Source: Polyangium jinanense (GTDB lineage Bacteria > Myxococcota > Polyangia > Polyangiales > Polyangiaceae). Taken from it: a stretch of DNA of 64,000 nucleotides. Each line of letters begins with the position of its first letter. Within the stretch, counting starts at the first letter, position 1. The notes below the pieces were generated by a model. That model was not told the origin of the DNA and did no database searches. It worked only from the letters and a program-made list of their open reading frames with translations. Location: positions 39,660 to 103,659 of the forward strand of contig NZ_JAGTJJ010000039.1 of NCBI RefSeq assembly GCF_028435365.1. Reading direction: 5' to 3'. The translations under genes and the position numbers were made by a program. This document shows positions 8,511-16,064 of this stretch, piece after piece.

Positions 8511-8850
8511 AGCGTAGCGCCGCGCCGGGGTTTCACCCCGGACCCCGACCAGGGGTTGTCCACCCCTGGACCCGGACCAGCGCAAGCGCTGGACCCGGGG
8601 TCGCTGAACTGCGCGATGCGCAGTTCAGCGAACAGGCCGAGGCAAGAGCAGCGACGCCCTTGCCAGTCAAGACCGCAGCGCAGGTGCAGCGCCACCGTCT
8701 CGGCTGGCAACGCCGCTCGTGGTCTTGCCCCGGGCCCGTCGGATAAACCGCGCATCGCGCGGTTTATCCGCCCTCGGTCCAGGCCGTGCCTGGTCCGGGG
8801 TGCAGGGGGCGGACAGCCCCCTGCTGGGGGTGCGGGGCAAAGCCCCGCGC
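8511..8850 (-). repeat. Dispersed multi-hairpin repeat, copy 1 (alternative-arm type)
   Basis: A 340-bp element that, as reverse complement, is nearly identical to the copy at 50205-50538. One arm has hairpins CCGGGG/CCCCGG (8525-8541), CCAGGGG/CCCCTGG (8549-8569), CCAGCGC/GCGCTGG (8577-8592) and a perfect 13-bp stem CGCTGAACTGCGC (8602-8614) over a GAT triloop. The other arm has the 13-bp stem GGATAAACCGCGC (8741-8753) over an ATC triloop, then further GC-rich hairpins ending in GCGGGGC/GCCCCGC at 8832-8848. The core between them ends in inverted AACAGGCCG-type and GGCAAGA-type motifs. It fills the gap between the sigma-54 activator start (8461) and the barrel-protein stop (8853). Confidence 0.9.
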
Positions 8851-8852
8851 TC

Positions 8853-9605
8853 TCAGAACGCCGCGGCGACCGTGGACGGAGCGCGCACCTTTCCGCCGCG
8901 GAGCGGGTCGAACGTGACGCGCAGGCCCACCTGGAAAAACCCGTACACGCTTGGCGACGTCCCCGGATCCGGGCGCAGACGGTACGAGCCGACCGTCCCC
9001 TCCAGGAACGGCCCGAAGCCGAAGACCGGGTGCGGGTAGAACGTGCCGCCGAGGGTGATCCGCGCGAAATCGATGCCCTGCGAGCGGCCGATCCCGAACG
9101 CCGGGGCGGCGCCGGTCTCGGGCGCTTCCACGAGCGAGGTGCGGAAACCTACACCGTAGCTCGCCCAGGGATCGAAGGCGATGCCTTGCGCGAGGTGGTA
9201 GACGAGGCGCATTCCCACGCCGAGCGTGCTCCCTGAGCACGTTGTGCAGGTCTCGCCGCCGCTGAGCAGGCCGTAGTTCCCTTCCAGCTCGAAGGATACG
9301 TGCCGGCTCAGACCGAAGCCGAGCCCGGCGGAGACGCCGGGCCCGCCGGAGACGAGGTCGGCGGCGGTCACGCCCGAGGCGATGCTGCCGAGGGGCACGA
9401 CGTAGCCGCCCCCCACGGACAGGAGGAAGGCTCCTTTGCGCCAGTCGGGCGCGTAGGCCCTTGGGGTTCCGGCGCCTGGCTCCGGCGGCTCCTCGACCTC
9501 GGCGGCGTCGTCCTGGGCCGGATCGGGCGTCTGCGCGAGGGCGGGCAAGGGGGCCACGACGAGCGCGGCGGCGACGAACGCGCGAAGGGAGCGGGGGAGC
9601 GTCAC
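8853..9605 (-). CDS. Outer-membrane beta-barrel protein
   Basis: A 250-residue protein with a classical signal peptide (MTLPRSLRAFVAAALVVAPL, cleavage after PALA). A short acidic Pro-rich linker follows, then alternating hydrophobic strands typical of an 8- or 10-strand barrel: GAFLLSVGGGYVVPLGS, VSAGLGFGLSRHVSFELEGN, LGVGMRLVYHLAQGIAFDPW, ITLGGTFYPHP, GFFQVGLRVTFDP. The protein ends in Phe, as expected for the C-terminal beta-signal. A CTTC pair in a predicted loop may form a disulfide. The function is unknown; similar barrels in myxobacteria are annotated only as outer-membrane proteins. It is divergent from the PP2C phosphatase gene. Confidence 0.75.
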   Translation of the reverse strand: MTLPRSLRAFVAAALVVAPLPALAQTPDPAQDDAAEVEEPPEPGAGTPRAYAPDWRKGAFLLSVGGGYVVPLGSIASGVTAADLVSGGPGVSAGLGFGLSRHVSFELEGNYGLLSGGETCTTCSGSTLGVGMRLVYHLAQGIAFDPWASYGVGFRTSLVEAPETGAAPAFGIGRSQGIDFARITLGGTFYPHPVFGFGPFLEGTVGSYRLRPDPGTSPSVYGFFQVGLRVTFDPLRGGKVRAPSTVAAAF

Positions 9606-9773
9606 GGCAGGGCTCTAGAACGACCACGGCCCGCGCGCAAAGCGCAAAGCGCACGGCCCTTGGGAACCTTGTTCGACCGCCGCGTATGAGCGCGCCCACG
9701 ACGGAGGGGTCATGGGGGGTGGACTGCGCGGCAGACCTTACGAGGAACTAGCCGAGGACCAGGGAGCGGCCGC

Positions 9774-9779
9774 TATAAT
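9774..9779 (+). promoter_or_regulatory. Consensus -10 box close to the PP2C start codon
   Basis: TATAAT at 9774-9779 is a perfect -10 hexamer. Transcription would begin at about 9786, only a few bases before the ATG at 9790, so the message would be leaderless or nearly so. No good -35 hexamer was found 16-18 bp upstream. Confidence 0.4.
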
Positions 9780-9789
9780 CGCGTGTCGC

Positions 9790-10953
9790 ATGTCCAAGAC
9801 CCAGCCGCGCCACACCCTTCGCCTCGTGGCCGCGGGCATGACCGACGTAGGCCGCCAGCGCAGGCACAACGAAGACAACGTGCTCGTGGCGCAGAGCCTC
9901 GACCTCTTCGTGGTGGCCGACGGCATGGGCGGACATTCCACGGGACACGTCGCCAGCGCCCTCACGGCGACATCGATGCAGAACTTCTTCGAGGCCACGG
10001 CGCAAGGGGAACTCCCCTTGCCCACGCCGAACGACGAAGTCGATCTGCCGCGCCCTGCCGAACGCCTCGCGCAGGCCGTGCGCAAGGCCAACCGCGACGT
10101 CTACGAGATCTCGTCGACGCACAAAGAGCACCGCGGCATGGGCTCGACGATCGTCGCGATCCACTACGACGGCGACGAGAGCTTGCACATCGCGCACGTC
10201 GGCGACAGCCGTTGCTACCGCATCCGCGGCGGCGGGATCGAACAGCTCACGCGTGATCACTCGCTCATCAACGACGCGCTCGCGCTCAAGCCCGACCTCA
10301 CCGAAGACGAGCTCGCGCGTTTGCCGAAGAACGTGATCACCCGCGCGCTCGGCATGAAGGACGCGGTGAAGGTCGACGTGCAGACCGTTAAGATCGAGCC
10401 GGGCGACACCTTCCTGCTCTGCTCGGATGGTCTGAGTGGTATGATCTCCAACGAACAGATTCTCGAGGTCTTCGACCTGACGGGGGATCTGTCGGAGGCG
10501 TGCGAGCTCCTCATCGCGATGGCGAACGAGGCTGGCGGCGTCGACAACATCTCGGCGCTGCTCGTTCGTGCGGACGACGCGCCGCCGGCCTCGGAGGCGC
10601 ATATCTCCGCGATGGAGGTCGACGCGCCCGAGCTTGCCGTGGAAGAGGTCGCCGCGTCGATCCCGTTCTCGCAGCGGTACCGCGACATCCAGGACACGGA
10701 GCGCGTGCGCTCGTATCGCCCGCCCCCTGGCGATCCCATCGAAGAGATGGTCGTCGGGGCCGAGCTCGACGGGCTGCGCGAGGTGATGACCCCGGACGAC
10801 CTCGCGATGCTCGCGGCCGGCGGTGACATCGAGATGGATGGCCCGCGCTCGATCGACGAGATCCGCGTGGCGCGTTGCATGCGCTGCGATCACGAGCTCT
10901 ACGTCGGCAACGCCTTCTGCACCGAGTGCGGCATGAAGATCGAAAGCGACTGA
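9790..10953 (+). CDS. PP2C-family Ser/Thr phosphatase with C-terminal zinc ribbon
   Basis: A 387-residue metal-dependent protein phosphatase that reverses the action of eukaryote-type kinases. Motifs of bacterial PP2C are in order: GMTDVGRQRRHNEDN, FVVADGMGGH, GMGSTIVAI, HVGDSRCYR, LTRDHS, FLLCSDGLSGMI and AGGVDNISALLVR, with the expected metal-binding Asp residues. An acidic linker of about 100 residues is unlike the compact Stp/PrpC proteins. The last 25 residues form a small zinc ribbon (CMRCDHELYVGNAFCTECG, two CxxC pairs). The ATG at 9790 is used since it lies just after a perfect TATAAT. The stop overlaps the start of the subtilase gene, so the two are translationally coupled. Confidence 0.93.
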   Translation: MSKTQPRHTLRLVAAGMTDVGRQRRHNEDNVLVAQSLDLFVVADGMGGHSTGHVASALTATSMQNFFEATAQGELPLPTPNDEVDLPRPAERLAQAVRKANRDVYEISSTHKEHRGMGSTIVAIHYDGDESLHIAHVGDSRCYRIRGGGIEQLTRDHSLINDALALKPDLTEDELARLPKNVITRALGMKDAVKVDVQTVKIEPGDTFLLCSDGLSGMISNEQILEVFDLTGDLSEACELLIAMANEAGGVDNISALLVRADDAPPASEAHISAMEVDAPELAVEEVAASIPFSQRYRDIQDTERVRSYRPPPGDPIEEMVVGAELDGLREVMTPDDLAMLAAGGDIEMDGPRSIDEIRVARCMRCDHELYVGNAFCTECGMKIESD

Positions 10954-12095
10954 TGCCGGGGAGCGGCCCTTCGAGCCCACGCACACGTGTCCTGCCGATC
11001 GCGGAGCGCCTCGACGCCGACACGCGTTATGCCGGGCGCGGCGTCACCATCGCGTTCCTCGACTCGGGCTTTTACGCGCATCCCGATCTTACGACGCCGT
11101 ACAATCGCATCGCCGCCTACCACGACCTCTTCGCGCCGCATGCGGGGCTCGAGGCGCTCGAGCGATCGGACGTCTCGTCGTGGCACGGCATGATGACGAG
11201 CGTCGTCGCGGCGGGGAACGGCGCGCTCTCGGCGGGGCAGTTTCGCGGCCTCGCCTGGGAAGCGAACGTCGTGCTCGTGAAGGTCGGCTCTGCGCACCGC
11301 ATCGTGCACGACGACATCCGCCGTGGCCTCGACTGGGTCCTCGCGAACCGTGAGCGTTATGGCATCCGCGTCCTCAACATCTCGTGCGGCGGTGACTACG
11401 AAGAGTCGTTCCTCACCGATCCGCTCTCGCGCGCGGCCGACGAGGCTTCGCGACAAGGCATCGTCGTCGTCGCGGCGGCTGGCAACGCGGGGCACCTCGC
11501 CGATCATCAGGTCTTGCCGCCTGCCAGCGCGCCGAGTGTGATCGCCGTGGGTGGGCTCGACGACGGCGGCGCGGGGCTGCAGTCGCAGCACTACCACTCG
11601 TCGTACGGCCTCACCATCGACGGCCTGCAGAAGCCCGAGATCATCGCGCCTGCGATCTGGGTCGCCGCGCCGATCCTCCCGGGCACGTCCACCGCGACCG
11701 AGGCGCGCTTGCTCGAGCGGCTCGACGATGCCCCGGACGACAAACTCTTCGATCTGCTCGCCGCGCACGCCGGCTCCAACGCCGATCTCGACGCGATCGC
11801 GGGCCGCCGCGAGCCGTACCTCGTGCGCCAGATCGTCGCGGCGAAGCTGCGCGATCGCAAGGTCCTCTCGGGCCACTACAAGCACGTCGACGGAACGAGC
11901 TTCGCGGCGCCGATCGTGGCGAGCGTGGTCGCGCAGATGCTCGAAGCGAACCCCGCGCTGCGCCCGCATCAGGTGCGGCGCATCCTCATGACGACGGCGC
12001 GCGGCACGCCGGGGATCGCGCTCGAACGGCAGGGCTGGGGTGTGGTGCAGCCGCGCGCCGCGGTGGAAGCCGCGCGCGGCGTGAGCGTGGGCTAG
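10953..12095 (+). CDS. S8-family (subtilisin-like) serine protease, apparently cytoplasmic
   Basis: A 380-residue subtilase with the catalytic triad in order: Asp in ITIAFLDSGF-like IAFLDSGFYAHPD, His in SWHGMMTSVVAAG, and Ser in GTSFAAPIVASVVAQML. The oxyanion region VVVAAAGNAGH is also clear. There is no signal peptide and no prodomain, so it should act inside the cell unless exported by another route. An insertion of about 60 residues (RLLERLDDAPDDKLFDLLAA) lies between the oxyanion and Ser motifs. The ATG at 10953 overlaps the phosphatase stop (TGATG), and the two form a short operon. It converges on the M48-like gene with a 3-bp gap. Confidence 0.92.
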   Translation: MPGSGPSSPRTRVLPIAERLDADTRYAGRGVTIAFLDSGFYAHPDLTTPYNRIAAYHDLFAPHAGLEALERSDVSSWHGMMTSVVAAGNGALSAGQFRGLAWEANVVLVKVGSAHRIVHDDIRRGLDWVLANRERYGIRVLNISCGGDYEESFLTDPLSRAADEASRQGIVVVAAAGNAGHLADHQVLPPASAPSVIAVGGLDDGGAGLQSQHYHSSYGLTIDGLQKPEIIAPAIWVAAPILPGTSTATEARLLERLDDAPDDKLFDLLAAHAGSNADLDAIAGRREPYLVRQIVAAKLRDRKVLSGHYKHVDGTSFAAPIVASVVAQMLEANPALRPHQVRRILMTTARGTPGIALERQGWGVVQPRAAVEAARGVSVG

Positions 12096-12098
12096 TTC

Positions 12099-13301
12099 TT
12101 ACTGACCGAAGAGACCGCCGAACGGGTTCGGCGCGCCGCCGGTCATGCGCCACGAGTTCGCTGTCTGCTGCACGATCGGCAGACGCACCATCGGGTGCGG
12201 GTGCGTGCGCTCGAAGTTGAAGACGATCGTCGCCGGCGTGAGCTGATCGAGGTTCGCGAAGAAGTTCAGGGTCAGCACCGCGCCGCCCTCGGTGAGCCGA
12301 TAGCCGCCGTTGCGACGCGCGCCCGCGGAGAGCACGTTGTTCGTCCCGGCCACGTCGGCGGCGATCTCGTTCGGCTGGTTGAATGCGGGCAACGTGCGCG
12401 AGAGCAACCTGCCGAGATCGGCGGGGTTCACGCCGCGGCTGCCGCCCTGGTTTGCCGTGCAACCGAGGTGGCCGAGGTGATGGTGCCCGAGCTCGTGCCC
12501 GAGCACGAAGCCCACCTGCTCGTCGAAGAGCTGGTGCTGGCGCTGGATCTTGCGCCCGTCGATCTGCTGCATCGGATCCACGAAGCCCACGGGCGGCTTC
12601 ACCATCGCGCCCTTCTGCGCGAGCAGCCGGAGGTACTCGTCGAGCTTGCGCGTGCCGAACACCTCGTCGTTCGCCTTGTACTGCGCGATGTACGCCTCGA
12701 TCTCGAGCAGGCCGTCGGTGATCGCCATGAGCGGCAGGCCCTGATCGTCACACGCGGCGAATGCGTTCACCTCGCCGGGCGTGGGATCGGCGACGAACGG
12801 GATGTCGCGCACGATGGACTGCTTGTTCGCGGGTAGCGCGGCGATGAGCTCGCCCATCACGACGCCGGCCTGACTGCGCAGGAAGTTGATGTCGACGTTG
12901 TTGATCGGATCGTTCAGCGGCGTGGTCGGCAGCCCGCCCGTCGTCGGCGTCCCGGTCGTCGGCGTCCCGGTCGTGGGGAACGGCCAGGGAAAACCGGGGA
13001 ATGGGCTCGTGGGCTGGGGCGCGGGCTGCTGCGGGGTCGTCTGCTGCGGCTGCTGCGGATAGCCTTGCTGCGGGTAGCCCTGCTGCGGATAACCTTGCTG
13101 CGGATAGCCCTGCTGCGGGTACCCCTGCTGCGGGTAGCCTTGCTGCGGATACCCTTGCTGCGGCGGGGGCTGCGTCTGGGCGTAGGTCGGCCGGGACTCG
13201 CGCTGGCAACCTGCGACGAGCGCCGAGGACAGGGCGATCGCCGAGGCGCAGAGCGTCAGGAACGGGAGAGGGCCGCGGGGTCGCGACACGAACGAAGGCA
13301 T
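12099..13301 (-). CDS. M48-like zinc metalloprotease lipoprotein with QQGYP repeats
   Basis: A 400-residue lipoprotein. The signal peptide starts [15 protein letters not shown] and ends in the lipobox ALVAGC. After it comes a linker of about eight QQGYPQ repeats and a Pro/Gly-Thr tract ([10 protein letters not shown]). The C-terminal domain has the gluzincin motif [10 protein letters not shown] and a downstream NEIAADVAG, which supplies the third zinc ligand as in M48 peptidases. [10 protein letters not shown] and [10 protein letters not shown] are also typical of periplasmic M48 proteins such as BepA or LoiP, which handle outer-membrane protein quality control. The ATG at 13301 is preferred; another lies 12 bp upstream at 13313. 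Confidence 0.85.
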   Translation of the reverse strand: MPSFVSRPRGPLPFLTLCASAIALSSALVAGCQRESRPTYAQTQPPPQQGYPQQGYPQQGYPQQGYPQQGYPQQGYPQQGYPQQPQQTTPQQPAPQPTSPFPGFPWPFPTTGTPTTGTPTTGGLPTTPLNDPINNVDINFLRSQAGVVMGELIAALPANKQSIVRDIPFVADPTPGEVNAFAACDDQGLPLMAITDGLLEIEAYIAQYKANDEVFGTRKLDEYLRLLAQKGAMVKPPVGFVDPMQQIDGRKIQRQHQLFDEQVGFVLGHELGHHHLGHLGCTANQGGSRGVNPADLGRLLSRTLPAFNQPNEIAADVAGTNNVLSAGARRNGGYRLTEGGAVLTLNFFANLDQLTPATIVFNFERTHPHPMVRLPIVQQTANSWRMTGGAPNPFGGLFGQ

Positions 13302-13964
13302 ACGGACGAGCATAATCCATGGACGGACATCGAGCCAAACGAGCCAAAGGAGGCACGTTTGCAACCGATCGAAGGGCTCCCCGGGGGTCCGATCGCGGAG
13401 GCTACCCCCGCGATTCCTGGTCGGCTGACAGATACGCGACAGAAACCCGGAGGGCTGACAGAAACCCCGGCGACGGACACGACGGCCCCACCGGCGAGCA
13501 GGCTACCGCGGCCGTCCGGGCGGCTCTCGACGCGCCGCTTGCGGTCGGTGACTCCGAGGGGGGCCGTGTCCGGTCTGGCTCACCGCGACGGGCGACGCGT
13601 GGACGAGGGGACGGGCGGATCGCTGCGATCGGTGGGTGGCGGAGCCGAGACGGGCCCGGACGCCTGCCCCCGGAGATCGGTCCCGACGACAGCGGCGGAT
13701 CGTCGGCCTTGATCTCGATGTCGCGCAAGTCGTGGTTGTCGTTCAGGCAATGCCAGTCATCGGCGCCTCCGTAGAAGCATCGGAGCACGGCACGGATAAG
13801 CCGATGCAAGGGCCCTTGTGCAATTGTGCGGCCCGCAATCGTCCGTGCCCGATTCCGCAGTTCGTCATGATTGGGGACATCACCTGGCGCAACCTTCTCA
13901 CGTTGCAAGAGGCTTGCTCGGCACCGCTCGACCCCCACCACGAGGCAGCGCGAAAGCGCCTCGT
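13302..13964. other. 663-bp stretch without a confident gene; possible gene scrap on the minus strand
   Basis: No complete gene is convincing. On the minus strand, about 13900 to 13670 reads as plausible protein (RTIAQGPLHRLIRAVLRCFY, then GGADDWHCLNDNHDLRDIEI) with good codon use in its second half but no start, no homologue I recognise, and dissolution into low-complexity sequence after position 13670. It looks like the remains of a longer gene. Near 13425-13480 there is a short direct repeat (GGCTGACAGA, twice). Base composition of 13680-13990 is lower in GC than its surroundings. Confidence 0.35.
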
Positions 13965-14648
13965 TCACTCCGTTACGATGCACGTGACGAAGAAGTGGCC
14001 GTCCGCGTCCTTCAGGCATTCCGGCAGCCCTGGCGCGGCCACGCAGAGCACATCGTTCAGACATCCGCACATCGCGTCCGGCGACTGGCAGGCCGCAGGG
14101 AGCGGCTTGCACCGGTAAGAGGAATTGAGCCTCTCGCAATACTCGGTTCCGTTCTCGCAGAGGACCGGACCACATGCGAAGGGCTCCGCGGGCGCCTGAC
14201 AGGCGTCCTGCAAGCCCACGTCGACGCCCGACCGGTACGCCTCACACGCGTTGATGTAGACTTGGCCGTTGCAGCCGCACGTGATCGCCATCGACTCACC
14301 GGCGCAATCCTTGGGCTTCGGCGTGCAGGTTCCGAGCACGCCGCCGCCCGGACAGGTGCCCTCCGGGGCATCGCAATACACGCCGTTGCCGCACCACGTC
14401 GCGAACGTGCCGTCGCAGGACTTCGGGCCCCCGGCTCCCCCTTGCCCGCCCGAGGAGGACGACGACGCGCTGCCGCCGCCCGCCCCCTCGCCGGCGGCGC
14501 CCCCCTCGCCGCCCCCCTCGCCGCCGCCCCCGCTGGAGGCCCCGGTCGAGGTGGATGAGGGGGAAGCTCCTGAGCTCTCGGTGCAGGCCGGAGCGGCGCA
14601 GGTGAGGAGGATGAAGAAGAGGCCTACGGTGCATGTGGTGATGCGCAT
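13965..14648 (-). CDS. Cysteine-rich lipoprotein with a Kazal-like domain
   Basis: A 227-residue secreted lipoprotein: signal MRITTCTVGLFFILLTCAAP followed by the acylated Cys, then a Ser/Gly/Glu-rich spacer. The mature part has about 20 cysteines. One segment (CGCNGQVYINACEAYRSGVD) matches the Kazal pattern C-x-C-x(3)-VY-x-N-x-C-x-A, usual for serine protease inhibitors and common in myxobacterial surface lipoproteins. Two more cysteine clusters follow (CGPVLCENGTEYCERL and MCGCLNDVLC). Whether it inhibits a protease or is structural cannot be told. It lies in an accessory-looking patch next to an orphan immunity gene. Confidence 0.75.
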   Translation of the reverse strand: MRITTCTVGLFFILLTCAAPACTESSGASPSSTSTGASSGGGGEGGGEGGAAGEGAGGGSASSSSSGGQGGAGGPKSCDGTFATWCGNGVYCDAPEGTCPGGGVLGTCTPKPKDCAGESMAITCGCNGQVYINACEAYRSGVDVGLQDACQAPAEPFACGPVLCENGTEYCERLNSSYRCKPLPAACQSPDAMCGCLNDVLCVAAPGLPECLKDADGHFFVTCIVTE

Positions 14649-14865
14649 TTCTGATGAATATCAACCGCTGGGGTGATGTCTACACCGCCTTGCTTTACAG
14701 TCGGTATGGAATGCCCACTTCTTGCCGGCCCCGCTCTCGGCGACGAACGCCCCCTCGACCCCGCGGCGCAGGGCCGCGACGAGCTCCCGGACGATGCCGC
14801 CGACGTGGGCACGACGTCCAGGACCACGGCGCTCACCTCCACCCGCACGGCGCAGTGCCGTCGGC
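14649..14865. other. Intergenic stretch with a possible coding scrap
   Basis: Between the Kazal-like lipoprotein start and the immunity gene stop. The minus strand from about 14830 to 14720 reads HVGGIVRELVAALRRGVEGA then FVAESGAGKKWAF with G or C at nearly every third codon position, as in real genes here, but has no start of its own. I read it as the tail or middle of a lost gene; the parent family is not recognised. Confidence 0.3.
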
Positions 14866-15381
14866 TCAGTCGAGGAACACGTTCCAACAGAGTGCGTTTC
14901 GCAGTTTTTGATCGTCAAGAACGAGGTCTCGTATTTCGCCAGGCAGTTGTTCCCACTGCCATTGGCGTTCGGCTCGCGCAGCCGCGTCCCCTTGGCCCGA
15001 TGGTGCGGCTTCCCTGGCAGCCCTGATGGCGTACGCCGCAGCCCCTAACTCATGGGCGGCGACATGCGCCACGGCCACCGCCTGACCCGCCGACAGGGCG
15101 GCCAACCGGGCGGCGGGGGGCGCCTCGCGGCCTGCGGCGTTGGAAGCGAACGCCGCGTTGTGACACTCTTTCATTGTGGCCTCGCCTCGGGTCCACGCTC
15201 GCACCAGTGCAATCGCTCTCCGCGGCCGGTCATCGTCTGGCCTGTATTCATCGAAAAACCCCATGACGTGCTGCGCGCAATCTGCGGCCCAGATTGCCAA
15301 CGCGTGATGGGTGCCTTCATCCAGGAGCCCTCCGCGGCGGATGGTGATGAACCGTGGGTCACGTTTTTTGGGAAGAATCAT
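14866..15381 (-). CDS. Imm5-like predicted immunity protein
   Basis: A 171-residue helical protein. It opens MILPKKRDPRFITIRRGG and continues with LAIWAADCAQHVMGFFDEY, DDRPRRAIALVRAWTRGE, a run of alanine-rich helices, and HVAAHELGAAAYAIRAARE. This succession is the signature of the putative immunity (Imm5-like) family found beside polymorphic toxins; such proteins bind and neutralise a toxin from the same or neighbouring cells. No toxin gene is intact on either side, so it is an orphan here. The ATG at 15381 is chosen for its AGGAG six bases upstream; an ATG 24 bp further up lacks one. Confidence 0.8.
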   Translation of the reverse strand: MILPKKRDPRFITIRRGGLLDEGTHHALAIWAADCAQHVMGFFDEYRPDDDRPRRAIALVRAWTRGEATMKECHNAAFASNAAGREAPPAARLAALSAGQAVAVAHVAAHELGAAAYAIRAAREAAPSGQGDAAARAERQWQWEQLPGEIRDLVLDDQKLRNALCWNVFLD

Positions 15382-16064
15382 GGTGCTCCTACTTACACTG
15401 TCCATGGATATACTCGAGCGCGGTCACGGCGGCGAGACCTCGGGGGAGATTTCGACGCTCGCCGCGCCCCCGCCACTGTTCGCGCGACCCTTCGGACCCG
15501 AGCCCTCGCAATGGTCTCTTCTTGAGGCCGCCGCGCCGGGGCGCTGCCCCGGGCCCCGCGGGGGCTGTTCGCCCCTCGACCCGAACCAGGGCAAGCCCTG
15601 GACCGTTCGTGGAAGAACTGCGCGATGCGCAGTTCTTCCAACAGGCCGGTGGCAAGACCAGGAAGGTGCGTTGCACGCTGGCGAAATCGTTACGAACCCC
15701 GACCGCTGGCCACGATGCGCCCGCGTCCGGGATGAAGAGCACCCGCAAGCGGCGCGGGGCGTAGGGTGCGCACTTGCAGTGAGCTCCCCTTCCCTCGATT
15801 CGCGAACTTCACGTTCAGCCGCTTCCTGCACTGCCCATTGCGGTGGTGGAATGTCGCGCTCACAGCGGATGCGATTCTCCGGGCGCCATTTGCCAGCGTC
15901 AGTGTATACGCATTTTGACAGCACGAGCAATTTCGACGAGCTCGACCATTCGTGCCTCCCACGCGCGCTCCACAACCGTGTCTCCCTGTTGCAGCGCTGT
16001 TTTCGATGGTCTACGACTTGGCCACGGCCGCTGCGTCGGCGGCCGTTTTACCTTGGGAGGACGA
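15382..16064. other. Divergent intergenic region with half a dispersed repeat and no clear gene
   Basis: Contains the half-length repeat copy at 15505-15684. From 15685 to 16064 no frame has the codon pattern of neighbouring genes. The segment has somewhat lower GC and includes TTGACA at 15915-15920, about 145 bp before the PKD lipoprotein start, without a matching -10. A GGGAGG about 10 bp before 16065 serves as that gene's ribosome binding site. Confidence 0.4.
15505..15684 (+). repeat. Dispersed multi-hairpin repeat, copy 2 (left half only)
   Basis: Matches the left half of the copies at 20.6 and 56.0 kb: outer flank GCAATGGTCTC, hairpins GGGGC/GCCCC, GGGG/CCCC, CCAGGGC-AA-GCCCTGG, and the perfect 12-bp stem GAAGAACTGCGC over a GAT triloop. 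The similarity runs on through AACAGGCCGGTGGCAAGACC and the first part of the core (AGGTGCGTTGCACGCTGGCG), then stops. The right arm is missing, so the element was truncated or is a single-arm form. Confidence 0.85.

Noticed and set aside
8511..8850. Repeat copy 1 as a simple rho-independent terminator
   Set aside because: Stems are strong but there is no T-run, the element is 340 bp, and near-identical copies occur elsewhere, so a repeat-family explanation fits better.
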